NCBI GenBank assembly: GCA_027972325.1
Contig: JAPMOS010000321.1
Coordinates: 1 to 28,774, forward strand
Source of the DNA: Paratrimastix pyriformis
Taxonomy: Eukaryota; Preaxostyla; Paratrimastigidae
Reading direction: 5' to 3'
DNA: 28,774 nucleotides
Notes under the pieces: generated by a model
The model's database searches: none
The model's input: the letters and a program-made list of their open reading frames with translations, nothing else
What the model was told of the DNA's origin: nothing
Part shown: piece after piece, positions 1 through 8,368 of the stretch
How positions within the stretch are numbered: position 1 is the stretch's first letter
Layout: every line of letters starts with the position of its first letter
Made by a program: the position numbers and the translations under genes

Positions 1-1649
1 CTATCATGGATGGATGATGATCTCATTCTTATATCCCGGTGGATGGGTTTCAGGGAAAATGACTGAATATGGACAACCAGTGGCACTCCATCAGCAGGGG
101 AGTTATGATGGAATCGGTGATAATGTTGACCATTTCAAGAAATTCATAGTATATTCGTTCCAATCAAGTCACGCACCCAATCGGGTGGTGCAGATACATA
201 ATGATTGTCTCTATAACTTACTAAAACAAGTCATTCCTGAATTACCGGCACTTATCCATCAACATTTAAACGTTTTCTGAAAGTCCCTCGTGAAGATATG
301 GTCCCACTTGACAAGATGCCAAATGATTGAAAAAGAAACAAATATTCGAATCACCGTTAATGGTGATGCAACATATCAATCACAATATGATTCAAAGAAT
401 GAACTTCACTTAGTGCTTTCAAATAATCATTATACATTATTTGTTGATAATAAACATTACACACGTAGTTCCTTCTCAGATCGTAAAATCATGATTACCA
501 AAGATATTGAAGACGGATATCGAGGTTATGATGGAGAACAATATAAGAACTTCACCATGACAGAGTTTAAATCTGAAATGAACACGACACATATTATGAT
601 TAAGGGAAAAAAAGTACGAAGAATGATGAAGATCTGAAAGAATATTATGATCGGTTTGTTCGTGAGGCTACGGAACTGAAGGAAAAGACAGAAGGCTTAG
701 TGAATCCATTTAATCAAACGATTCCTATGACTGCACTCAAATTGTTTTATCATTTCACGAAACTCATCTGTCCAGAACCCATTCAAGAAGACGAGGCACG
801 ATTCATCAATGGTGCATCATATAGTGCGTTAATGTATTGTAAGAAAGGTGGATACACAGGACAAGTTTATAAATATGACTTTGTTTCGATGTATCCATCC
901 ATTATGAGGAAACCCAATCCAATCTTTCCAATTCGGAGGGTGAATTCATGACTCTCACTAATGATCAGTTCAATAGTTCAACTGAACGATTACAATTTGG
1001 TATATATCATTGTGAGATTGAAGATAATGGAAACCCAACAAACGCCATCACATTCAAGTTCAATTCAGAGAACTATTACTGTTTGATAGATATCCTTGAT
1101 GCTCGTAAACTGGGATTAAAACAACAATCATAGAAGATGGTCAACCCAACTTTTATATTATTCCCCGTGATAAAAGTCTTTCAAAGGATCCAAAATGTTC
1201 AAAGAATTTGTCGATTATCTATATCCATTTAAAGTCAGTGGAAATCATTTGGCGAAACAAATATTAAATAGTTTATGGGGTGCCTTATCGCAACATAACT
1301 CATTTGGACAAGTCTTGGATCATGAAAAAGAAACCCATTTAGATGATTCTTCATCCATTGACTACATTAAACCTATTCATGATTCTCATTATGTCCGATT
1401 CCATAAGATTAACCGTTCTTTTACTGACTATGCTCGTATCATGCCATTCTTATTACATTACGGACGCCATAAGATGTTACAGATCTTACAAAAACCAATT
1501 TATCATCAGTTGTCTGGTTACATACTGATGGATTCGCTGTAACTGAAGAAGGCAATTATGAAGAAATTGGAAATCAGATCGGTGACTTGAAATTTGAAGG
1601 AGTTAAATCTGCTGAAATCCATAATGTCACCTTATTCGATTTCAATTAA
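1..1649 (+). pseudogene. B-family DNA polymerase remnant of the left PLV
   Basis: This is a decayed DNA polymerase, the replication enzyme of the left element. The palm motifs are recognisable: motif A as YDFVSMYPSIM near base 870-905, motif B as KQILNSLWGAL near 1,250-1,290, and a motif C-like HTDGF near 1,520-1,540. The DxxSxYPSI, KxxxNSxYG and (D)TDG series is that of family B polymerases, including protein-primed types of PLVs and virophages. The N-terminal part of the gene lies left of the window. Coding is spread over several frames with about five breaks, so it is a fossil. It differs strongly from the second polymerase at 18.4-22.0 kb and belongs to a separate element. Its convergent neighbour is the protease. 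Confidence 0.8.
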
Positions 1650-1674
1650 AAAGTATTTAAAAGAAAATGTTAGA

Positions 1675-1691
1675 ATACTATATAGAAACAA
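1675..1691 (+). promoter_or_regulatory. TATATAGA-type promoter block before small ORF
   Basis: ACTATATAGAAACAA lies directly before the ATG at 1,692 and matches the proximal half of the promoter block found before the minus-strand genes of this element. The distal AAAATAATATCT half is not clear here. Confidence 0.45.
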
Positions 1692-1832
1692 ATGCAAACA
1701 AACCAAGATAATGTAGTGATCATCAATCGCACCGTATTAGATGCATTACTTTCACTTGTTCTCTCACATGAGAATAAATACTTTGAAGCAACGATTAGAC
1801 CTAAGAAAGTTTACAATCAGGTGATCCGATAA
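1692..1832 (+). CDS. small hypothetical protein, 46 aa
   Basis: A short open frame follows the polymerase remnant. It begins MQTNQDNVVIINRT and ends KKVYNQVIR. I do not recognise it. Support for it being real is the sequence just upstream: ACTATATAGAAACAAATG closely matches the TATATAGA-type block that precedes the better supported genes of this element. It is followed by a stem-loop and then by the convergent protease. It has no cysteines, no obvious membrane segment and mixed charge. It could be a small early regulator or a chance frame. Confidence 0.4.
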   Translation: MQTNQDNVVIINRTVLDALLSLVLSHENKYFEATIRPKKVYNQVIR

Positions 1833-1889
1833 AGATTCTTTATATAAATGATTCATTTGGAGGATTGAGGTGAATACATCAGATTGATA

Positions 1890-1920
1890 AGATATTTAAT
1901 TTATTGTTAATTAAATATCT
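1890..1920. terminator. AT-rich stem-loop between convergent genes
   Basis: AGATATTTAAT (1,890-1,900) and its exact reverse complement ATTAAATATCT (1,910-1,920) are separated by 9 bases. The hairpin sits between the plus-strand polymerase/small ORF side and the stop of the minus-strand protease at 1,925. A bidirectional transcript-end signal is the simplest reading, inferred from position and symmetry. Confidence 0.5.
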
Positions 1921-1924
1921 CATC

Positions 1925-2403
1925 TTAACAATTTTTCAGTGCGACAATACATTTATGATCATTCAACTTCTGTTCTCTTGGTTCTGTACTCACATTGAAC
2001 ATCATAATGACATCAATTGGTGCCCGATCACGTGCTCGAGATAAAATGTAAACCATACAGAAGTATCCACAAGTGACAGAAAAGATATTTTGGATTTGAA
2101 ATGTGGAATAGATACATGTCTTACCTGAACGGTATAAATAATCTCTTACTTCAGGTGGAGAAGTAATCCGAAACTATCAAAAGTATTCACAGTGTTCATC
2201 ACCATTGAATGCACATACCCAATGTGATCCTCTTTCATTTGATTTGTTCATATTGATTACAATACTTTCACCCTTCTTTAGTGGTGGAATCTTTTAAGTT
2301 CGTCACGTGAGAAACACCCAAGAAATGGTGTATAAGCACTCAAAACCTGTATGATTTCAATATCAAGTAAAGGATGAATCTTCAATATATGATTATAGTT
2401 CAT
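1925..2403 (-). pseudogene. adenain-like (Ulp1 fold) maturation cysteine protease
   Basis: This gene is too broken for a long ORF, but its translated minus strand is distinctive. The catalytic surroundings of the adenovirus protease/Ulp1 family appear in order: a His in RGSHWVCAFNG, an Asp in DSFG, a Gln in QIQNIF, and a nucleophile Cys in TCGYFCMVYIL. The Q...CGxFC spacing is that of adenain. In Polintons, PLVs and virophages this enzyme cleaves capsid and core precursors during particle maturation. The length of about 155 codons is slightly short of the usual 180-200. It starts at the ATG at 2,403 and is followed downstream by a stem-loop. About two breaks are present, so this copy is a fossil. 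It lies next to the basic protein and capsid genes, its likely substrates. Confidence 0.75.
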
Positions 2404-2427
2404 TATATAATACAATCATATATTTAT

Positions 2428-2589
2428 TTAGCGCATTGTGGTTCGCATAGTCCCAGGAAGGAACATTCCACCACCTGGATGTAACACACGTTTCACAATT
2501 GAGGCAATCACACGTTTTGATACGGCACCACCTCGAGTTTTACGATGAGTTGTTTTACGATGAGTTGTTTTGGATTTTCTTTGTGGCAT
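2428..2589 (-). CDS. very basic small virion/core-type protein, 53 aa
   Basis: An intact short frame from the ATG at 2,589 begins MPQRKSKTTHRKTTHRKTRGG and ends PGTMRTTMR. About a quarter of its residues are Lys or Arg. The segment KTTHR is tandemly repeated, reflecting a 15-bp repeat in the DNA (TTTTACGATGAGTTG). The RGG-A step followed by a hydrophobic-basic stretch is reminiscent of adenovirus core peptide precursors such as pX/mu, which bind packaged DNA and are cut by adenain. That comparison is an inference from composition and position, since no family match can be shown. It sits between the protease and the major capsid gene, where virion proteins are expected. Confidence 0.55.
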   Translation of the reverse strand: MPQRKSKTTHRKTTHRKTRGGAVSKRVIASIVKRVLHPGGGMFLPGTMRTTMR

Positions 2590-2627
2590 TCTTATATATT
2601 CTTGGAAGAGAAAATAATTATAATCAT

Positions 2628-4088
2628 TTAATTCTTACCAAATACTTCCTCGTAAACATGAGTCGCACCAGTGGCAACGGCTACATTCCAAACAATTAAG
2701 AAGACCATATTTAAGTTTACATCACCAGGAACAGCAGGAACCTCTGGAACGGCGTCATGTCCAGGAATAGCAGGAACAAAATTCTGGACACCTGCTCTTG
2801 TGACTTTTAATTTGATAGATGTGGGAGTGAGATTGAGTTCTGGTAAATCTTTGATATTCTCATGAAGGTCAAATGCAAATATTGTATAGCCTTTCTTGAA
2901 CAGAGATCGAGATACGATGGATGATACCGACTTATTATCATAGAACTTAGTGCATCTCATGAGATCAGTATATGCCTGACCAAAATTCTCTGCCCGAAAT
3001 CCGAGCTCTCGTTGATTGAGATATGGAATATTCTTTGACCCATTCACTTCTAAAAATATCTTTGTGATCTTTGATGGCTCAAATAATGATGGATCAGGAT
3101 GTGCTGTCGCAGCCGTGAGGGCATCATTCACTGCAACATTCTGAAATCCAATAAATATTTTGGCTGGACGGCTGGCACCATCATATATCGGATATGTGAA
3201 GTTCCCTGATGGAATTGGCACTGTCACATTATTGCAATTAAATCTTTCATATTGATAGACATTCGATTTAAGATACTGTTGATCAAGGAGCATACCGAGT
3301 TCTGTGTTCGGAGTAATAAGTTTCACATATAGCTTCATGTCAAGAATATTCACTGTCGGAATTTCACCCGCTGCAACACCTGCCGTTGTGGTAAAGAGTT
3401 CCTGGTTTTTCGCTCTGAAGAATTTGAATGACACTTCGGTATTTTGCCTGTAAACATCAGTCGAATTCAGTTGAGGGACCGGAAGTGGAAATCTGAGATA
3501 GACTGTATGATCATGAGATGCAGCTGGCGCACCATCTACATCATTATTCTTCATGAATACATTAAATCGTTGAATAGCATTAGGATCTCCCGCATTTGTA
3601 AATGCACCGAGAGTTGTTGAAACTGGATAGAACCCAGTCATCCCTTGACCATTGAGTAAGACTTCTTTTGAAGTTGATAATGTATTCAACATCGATGCAC
3701 CAAGTCCATATTTGTCGATTGTCGTTTCCTTTCCATTTATACCAAGAATGAGTTTGTCAAAGATTCGAATGGGACCTCCATTTGTCCAGTTGATATGATC
3801 TAGTTCGAAGTTCGCTGCACCTACTGCTGGCCCAGTTATTTGGAGTGTCAGACCACATTCTAATGAACCCCAATCTGGTCGTGACCCATCAGATGATAGT
3901 ATGTATTTATATTCAGCTGCTGTTGAAGATCCTTCTCGTAATCGTTGCCCTTCATTATCACCATTGCATGAAATCTCAAGAACAGAGTTTCGCAATGTGC
4001 TATTATCAGATTTCACATCGCGTGACAAAATGTAACTGTAATCTAAAGGCTCTGGTGTAATAAGATCGTTTATGACTTTTGTTTCCAT
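2628..4088 (-). CDS. major capsid protein (PLV double jelly-roll type)
   Basis: This 486-residue frame from the ATG at 4,088 looks whole. Its start, METKVINDLITPEPLDYSY, with a following stretch of polar beta-rich sequence and a single long domain without coiled coil, fits the PLV/virophage major capsid family that forms pseudo-hexameric capsomers from two jelly rolls. The usual family length is about 450-600 residues. Size, composition and place, in a block with the penton-like protein, ATPase and protease, support the call more than any single motif. A TATATA-rich segment and AAAATAATT lie just upstream, a weaker form of the element's promoter block. Prolines and alanines form a short low-complexity run near the C-terminus (PGHDAVPEVPAVPGD). 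Confidence 0.78.
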   Translation of the reverse strand: METKVINDLITPEPLDYSYILSRDVKSDNSTLRNSVLEISCNGDNEGQRLREGSSTAAEYKYILSSDGSRPDWGSLECGLTLQITGPAVGAANFELDHINWTNGGPIRIFDKLILGINGKETTIDKYGLGASMLNTLSTSKEVLLNGQGMTGFYPVSTTLGAFTNAGDPNAIQRFNVFMKNNDVDGAPAASHDHTVYLRFPLPVPQLNSTDVYRQNTEVSFKFFRAKNQELFTTTAGVAAGEIPTVNILDMKLYVKLITPNTELGMLLDQQYLKSNVYQYERFNCNNVTVPIPSGNFTYPIYDGASRPAKIFIGFQNVAVNDALTAATAHPDPSLFEPSKITKIFLEVNGSKNIPYLNQRELGFRAENFGQAYTDLMRCTKFYDNKSVSSIVSRSLFKKGYTIFAFDLHENIKDLPELNLTPTSIKLKVTRAGVQNFVPAIPGHDAVPEVPAVPGDVNLNMVFLIVWNVAVATGATHVYEEVFGKN

Positions 4089-4149
4089 TATTCTATATAT
4101 ATATGCCGGTCAAAATAATTAATTCTATATCCAACTAAATATTTTGTTC

Positions 4150-4797
4150 TTAAAATTCCCTAAATCCACCTCCTGCCTTTCGTTTCCGGTTGTACCTTTG
4201 TCTTATCATTCGTGCTATTCCCGTTCCTGTCCCAACCTTCAATGATGCCTTACCGTCTGATGCTTGTTCTACTTCTTGTTTGGTGACGGCATCTCTAACT
4301 CGTTCCATGTTATCAAGTTTTTCAGCTGTCTTTTCTCTTGATAAATCCAGCTGTTCTCTTGCTATCTCTTGACGACGGATGTTTTCAAGTTCCTTCTGTT
4401 GTTTACGAATATCTCTATCATGACGAATCAACTTTCCGACTTCTTGTAAGGTTTTCGATGTGAATTCCACTGTCTGTGCGGGTAATATGTCTTTCTTTCA
4501 ACATCCTTTGTCTTATATGCATCATAGGCTTTCTTCCCAAGGTCGATCGCACCTGGTAATAATTCTTTGGCACTCTCAATGATTTTCCTGATCTCGGTGC
4601 AAACCAATTCCAAAACTTTTTAGATAATCCATAATACCATCTCCACGTATGTATATTTGATCTGTTCCTCTAATATTCCCTTTCATTAATGATGTGTACA
4701 CATATAATGGCACCTGATGTCTCATGAATTGCGAACTTCTCATGAGTTCAGTGTAGGTTAACGGTTTATAGTATGTTCCTTGGCGGCTTCTAAACAT
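4150..4797 (-). pseudogene. small virion-type module of the left PLV, decayed
   Basis: This stretch holds three short overlapping minus-strand frames rather than one gene. The first begins MFRSRQGTYYKPLTYTELM at the ATG at 4,797 and has a well-formed promoter block upstream. The middle one contains an amphipathic helix rich in Ala, Lys and Asp (AIDLGKKAYDAYKTKD). The last is a highly charged coiled coil with many Arg, Gln and Glu (RQEIAREQLDLSREKTAEKL) and a basic, glycine-rich tail (RKRKAGGGFREF). I read the region as one decayed module with about two breaks, though separate small overlapping genes cannot be excluded. The function is unknown. Its place beside the capsid gene suggests a virion or assembly role. 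Confidence 0.45.
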
Positions 4798-4831
4798 TTT
4801 GTATCTATATTACTACGGGAGATATTATTTT
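4798..4831 (-). promoter_or_regulatory. PLV promoter block (before 4,797)
   Basis: Read on the minus strand, AAAATAATATCT (4,831-4,820) is followed by a short gap and TATAGAT, then the ATG at 4,797. It is one of five matching blocks in this element. Confidence 0.65.
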
Positions 4832-5192
4832 ATACTTTTGCTATTTGTATCATCTTTTCATAGATCGGCTCTTGGATATAATGTTGTGATAACATATATC
4901 TGGCAATACTCTTATATTTCTGTCTGCTTCCTATGTCATTCGGATCTGCTATAATTTTCTTCTCTAAGTCGTCAATTTGATCACATAATTCATCAACATT
5001 ATCATCTTGTGGTATCGCAGGTGGCGGTTTTGGTTTTGTTTGTCTGATCACTTTACGTCTGTCTCGTCTTTTGGCATTCTTCTTTGCCTTGAGTATTTCA
5101 GTCGCCATCTGATCAATATCAATGGACTCATCAGAATCCACTGCAACTGGTGGTGTGGTTGATATATTATCATCTTCAGAAGTATCACTCAT
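4830..5192 (-). CDS. hypothetical protein with acidic N-terminus and basic centre, 120 aa
   Basis: An intact frame from the ATG at 5,192. Residues 1-30 are rich in Ser, Asp and Glu (MSDTSEDDN...DSDESIDID). Residues about 35-56 are strongly basic (KAKKNAKRRDRRKVIRQTK), followed by a proline run (KPKPPPAIP). The C-terminal half is helical (DQIDDLEKKI, QKYKSIARYMLSQHYI). I do not recognise a family. Such an acidic/basic layout is common in scaffolding or DNA-binding virion proteins, but no function can be assigned. Its stop is immediately before the promoter block of the next gene, which fits compact viral packing. A slightly divergent promoter block precedes it. Confidence 0.6.
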   Translation of the reverse strand: MSDTSEDDNISTTPPVAVDSDESIDIDQMATEILKAKKNAKRRDRRKVIRQTKPKPPPAIPQDDNVDELCDQIDDLEKKIIADPNDIGSRQKYKSIARYMLSQHYIQEPIYEKMIQIAKV

Positions 5193-5226
5193 ATTCTAAT
5201 ATACTATATAATTAGATATTAAAATA
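5193..5226 (-). promoter_or_regulatory. PLV promoter block, divergent copy (before 5,192)
   Basis: On the minus strand TATTTTAATATCT (5,226-5,214) is followed by TATATAGTATATTAGA and the ATG. It keeps the ATATCT and TATATAG halves but departs from the consensus in the distal part. Confidence 0.55.
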
Positions 5227-5248
5227 TTTTCCTAATGATTTCCGATTT

Positions 5249-6121
5249 CTATGCCTTCTTTAATGCCTCAGTTACTGCATCCTGTATGATCTGTTTTAAA
5301 TTGGCCAATATGTTTGTCCCCTCATTGACCTCTTCTATCTGGAAAAGCATTATAATTGGATCGTCAAAATCGTTAATAACATTATTATTTTGATCTGTGA
5401 TCCTGACTGATATCTCACTAATTCTGGTCGTATTCAATGTGCATGCTATTGGATTCTTTGGTTCCACATTACATTGTGAATTGGGTGGCACATCAAATTG
5501 GAATGCATGTAATATATCCGAATCTTGACCATTGTAATATGAATATCCAACTAGTGAACAATGTATTAAAATATCATCATAATTCGTTATATCTATTTTG
5601 TTCGGGGCATCTATCGATATAAACAGTTTGGTTGATGCAATTTTAGCACTATATACACGCTTCTCAAAACCCAACACACCTGCCAAATTATTCTCTTCTT
5701 CTGTATCTGCAAATGAAACCTCCCATCCTAATCGTAAGATTAATGTGCATTTCGCTGTGGCCTCCACTCCTGAAAATGTGATCGGGCTCACCGTATTGCC
5801 TGTCGTATTATCGGTTTCTAACTGATTGCTCTCACTAAAATGAGTATATAACGCTGCATTCATATCATTCAAGTTGTAACATCCATCTGGAAATGTAAAT
5901 GTAAACCATTCAAAACCATCATTGATTTGAAACTTATTATTGTGTTTCGATTGGGTGATGTTTTTGATTGTATTCCATATTGTGGCGTGAACTAATTTGA
6001 TTGAATACCGTTTGTCCTCATTGAAAGTAATCGGATTCATGTTATACTGAATCATGAAGTCACTATTTGACCCTCTTGTTCGACGTTCTGAATTTATATA
6101 TAAGGGAATTGCTACTGCCAT
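5249..6121 (-). CDS. penton-like minor capsid protein (single jelly roll)
   Basis: An intact 290-residue frame from the ATG at 6,121. It opens with MAVAIPLYINSERRTRGSNS and then DFMIQYNMNPITF, the pattern INSxxRTxGxxSDF with a beta-strand segment that PLV and virophage penton proteins show at their N-terminus. It continues YSIKLVHATIWNTIKNI, the equivalent of the conserved strand ending in a Asn-Thr pair. The family builds the five-fold vertices of the capsid, and usual lengths are about 250-350 residues. The extreme C-terminus is a short amphipathic helix (LKQIIQDAVTEALKKA). It lies between the acidic/basic protein and the coiled-coil protein and has one of the best promoter blocks in the element. 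Confidence 0.78.
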   Translation of the reverse strand: MAVAIPLYINSERRTRGSNSDFMIQYNMNPITFNEDKRYSIKLVHATIWNTIKNITQSKHNNKFQINDGFEWFTFTFPDGCYNLNDMNAALYTHFSESNQLETDNTTGNTVSPITFSGVEATAKCTLILRLGWEVSFADTEEENNLAGVLGFEKRVYSAKIASTKLFISIDAPNKIDITNYDDILIHCSLVGYSYYNGQDSDILHAFQFDVPPNSQCNVEPKNPIACTLNTTRISEISVRITDQNNNVINDFDDPIIMLFQIEEVNEGTNILANLKQIIQDAVTEALKKA

Positions 6122-6155
6122 TGTTTTCTATATACTATATATCAGATATTATTTT
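6122..6155 (-). promoter_or_regulatory. PLV promoter block (before penton gene)
   Basis: On the minus strand AAAATAATATCT (6,155-6,144), GATATATAGTATATAGAAAA and then ATG. It overlaps the stop codon of the upstream gene at 6,154-6,156, so promoter and coding end are nested. Confidence 0.68.
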
Positions 6156-7542
6156 AATGAATCAAATTAAAGGCTTTCACATAGCGATTGTATTTCCATT
6201 TCGTGATTACTTTATGTTTCAATAAATAATCGATATAATCATAGATTTGTCCTTTCAACTGTTTTGATTGATCTCCCTTCTTATATTTTAGAATGGCTAC
6301 TTTCAGTCTGTCTTTCACTTCTTTGTGACCTTGTAACATTCCTTTCTTCTTATAATTCTTGAGAAGCACTCTTACTTCTTTCATGAGTTCAGGTGATGTA
6401 TTTCCTGCTCCTGATTCACCAATGAGAACCTGTAATCGACGTTGTAATTCTGGAGAGAATCGGAAAATATTGCCACCTGAGCCTTTCTTCGCTGGTTTTA
6501 TAGGTGAATCTATTGGAGGAGGTGGTAGAGGTCGACGTCCGGCCATCACATCTTCTGCCATATCAAATAAATCATCTTCTTCTTGTCGCTTTCGTATGAA
6601 ATCTTCCTCTTGTCTCTTTCGTATGACTTCTTCCTCATCTGGACGAAGGACATGAAGTGGGTTTGTATGAGTTACTTTTGGAGATTTATGTTCTACTGGA
6701 TCTTTCTTCTGAGCTGCTAATCGCTTTTCATCAGCCGCTCGTCTTATTTTAAGAGTCTTTATCACAGATGCGACATGTTTCGGATACAAATTATAACCTT
6801 CTGGTATGTAATTGTGTTGTTTTAAATATTCAATTCTTGATTTGACTTCCTTTCTCTTCATTCCTTCGAATTGTTGTTCGATAAATCGTGAAAGATGTGG
6901 ATTCATTAAAATTGCGTCATCGTGATTCGCTTTTCTTCCCCTCAATTTCACTTGCTGTGTCATATCGAATTCATATTGATAATCTTGTGGTGTTACCGGT
7001 GGTTTTCTTACAGGTGGTTTCGCTTCTTCTCTTTCAGCTTCACGTTCCTCTTGTTTCACTTCTTCACGTTCCACTTGTTTCTCTACTTCACGTTCCACTT
7101 GTTTCTCTACTTCACGTTCCACTTGTTTCTCGATTTCACGCTCATCATGGTCAAGCTTATCCAGTTCTTCAAATTCACGATCTACTTCCTTTTCGTATTT
7201 TTTTATCTCTTTCCCTAATGCCTCAAATTGTTTGTTCTTAATAATTTCATTAAATATAACTGGATTTTGTTTTGCCAGATCAATTAACTCGTCATAATTT
7301 ATTGCATCCAGATTAAAAAGGTCATTGTCTGTCAAATTTAAATAAGCTTTAGCCTTATCTAGTTGACGTTTATTTTCTCGTTCTTCTTTTCTTTTTGTCT
7401 TCATATCTTCTTTTGCATCATTAATTTGTTGTGTGATTGCATGTCGTTGAGCTTGTCGTTTGACATTCTTTGTCTGATTCATCAACTGAAGCAGTTCCTT
7501 TTTTGATAACTTCTTAAAGATTGGTTTTCGTAAATCACTCAT
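6154..7542 (-). CDS. long charged coiled-coil protein of the left PLV, 462 aa
   Basis: An intact frame from the ATG at 7,542, not assigned to a family. The N-terminal third is lysine-rich helical sequence. Around residues 130-175 it has a short repeat of the type EKQVEREV, three near-perfect 24-bp DNA units at about 7,066-7,140, which should form a coiled-coil rod. Next comes a segment with PPVRKPPVTPQDYQYEFD, then basic helices, an RKRQEED repeat, a proline run (RRPLPPPPIDSPIKP), and a glycine-rich junction (KKGSGGNIFRF). The C-terminal 100 residues are a compact basic helical domain ending KWKYNRYVKAFNLIH. The layout suggests a multi-domain virion or scaffold protein, possibly processed at the glycine-rich junction; this is inference. 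The gene sits between the penton and ATPase genes. Confidence 0.65.
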   Translation of the reverse strand: MSDLRKPIFKKLSKKELLQLMNQTKNVKRQAQRHAITQQINDAKEDMKTKRKEERENKRQLDKAKAYLNLTDNDLFNLDAINYDELIDLAKQNPVIFNEIIKNKQFEALGKEIKKYEKEVDREFEELDKLDHDEREIEKQVEREVEKQVEREVEKQVEREEVKQEEREAEREEAKPPVRKPPVTPQDYQYEFDMTQQVKLRGRKANHDDAILMNPHLSRFIEQQFEGMKRKEVKSRIEYLKQHNYIPEGYNLYPKHVASVIKTLKIRRAADEKRLAAQKKDPVEHKSPKVTHTNPLHVLRPDEEEVIRKRQEEDFIRKRQEEDDLFDMAEDVMAGRRPLPPPPIDSPIKPAKKGSGGNIFRFSPELQRRLQVLIGESGAGNTSPELMKEVRVLLKNYKKKGMLQGHKEVKDRLKVAILKYKKGDQSKQLKGQIYDYIDYLLKHKVITKWKYNRYVKAFNLIH

Positions 7543-7570
7543 CTATATATTTACACAAGATATTATTTTT
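7543..7570 (-). promoter_or_regulatory. PLV promoter block (before coiled-coil gene)
   Basis: On the minus strand AAAAATAATATCT (7,570-7,558), a 7-base gap, ATATATAGATG with the start codon overlapping the A/T run. Strong match to the element consensus. Confidence 0.66.
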
Positions 7571-7606
7571 TGATCTCACTGAATTTTTGTTCCATGACTA
7601 TAAATC

Positions 7607-8317
7607 TTAGTCCATTTCCAATATGCCATCAAAATTTTGACGATATTTCAACTTTTCAAACGTAGTGACCAAGTCAATCATCAAAAAGTTAAATTTCTGG
7701 GCCGTCGCTACATTATATAATGCTTGTATTCGTTCTTTTGGCTCACAAATTAATAAATTCAAACAATTAATATCTCTTTTTGTCATCTTAAATATTAGGA
7801 AATACCCTGTATTAGCTCTGATTTGTGTTGGAATATTATAGAAGTATTGTGCCAAATATATCACAGATGCTTGTTTTTGTCGGCCTGATGTAAAGTATTC
7901 TGTCATTATAGCCTGTTTTTGTTTGGGTTCATTCATGAAATCATCAAATATCACTAACTTTCTGGATTCGTATGGGAGCTCTTCGACTGGAATCACGTCA
8001 TCAAGTTTATTACCATAATATACCATCTCTAAATCAGGCTCTTCAAGTTGCTCTCTCGCGTTGGCTTGAACATCTTCAAGATATTCTATCAACTTCACAT
8101 ATACATCATTAGGGTCATCCACATGTTTACTGTAGATATAAATCTTATCAAATGGTATCTGACCTTGAACTATCATTGATACAAGGGCATTTGTTTTACC
8201 ACTTCCTGATCCTCCAACCATACACATCCGGAATAATCCTTGTGGTGCAAATGGATTCAGGATCTTTTCATTGTGCTGATCATCACCAAAAAATTCTTTC
8301 ACATTTATAACATCCAT
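7607..8317 (-). CDS. genome packaging ATPase (FtsK/HerA, A32-like)
   Basis: An intact 236-residue frame. I start it at the ATG at 8,317 (MDVINVKEFFGDD), because the longer frame opens with TTG and would overlap the promoter block. A P-loop GGSGSGKT lies at residues about 35-42. A Walker B strand RKLVIFDDF near residue 120 has the double Asp typical of this family. A later segment (TSGRQKQASVIYLAQYFYNIP) matches the sensor/arginine region following Walker B in A32-type ATPases. The enzyme pumps viral DNA into preformed capsids. The length is normal for PLV and virophage ATPases. It is divergently arranged with the fibre gene and shares with it a 51-base intergenic region holding the promoter block. 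Confidence 0.88.
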   Translation of the reverse strand: MDVINVKEFFGDDQHNEKILNPFAPQGLFRMCMVGGSGSGKTNALVSMIVQGQIPFDKIYIYSKHVDDPNDVYVKLIEYLEDVQANAREQLEEPDLEMVYYGNKLDDVIPVEELPYESRKLVIFDDFMNEPKQKQAIMTEYFTSGRQKQASVIYLAQYFYNIPTQIRANTGYFLIFKMTKRDINCLNLLICEPKERIQALYNVATAQKFNFLMIDLVTTFEKLKYRQNFDGILEMD

Positions 8318-8349
8318 TGTTTCTATATAAAGAGGCAAGATATTATTTT
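8318..8349 (-). promoter_or_regulatory. PLV promoter block in ATPase/fibre divergent intergenic
   Basis: On the minus strand AAAATAATATCT (8,349-8,338), TGCCTCTT, TATATAGAAACA, then the ATPase ATG at 8,317. The remaining 20 bases to the fibre ATG at 8,369 contain TAAATATATAACA, so one short region probably serves both directions. Confidence 0.68.
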
Positions 8350-8368
8350 CTTCTGTAAATATATAACA

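Noticed and set aside
6888-7241. Plus-strand frames rich in LLFHLPLVSLLH repeats
   Set aside because: Antisense shadows of the EKQVEREV coiled-coil repeat of the minus-strand 462-residue gene.
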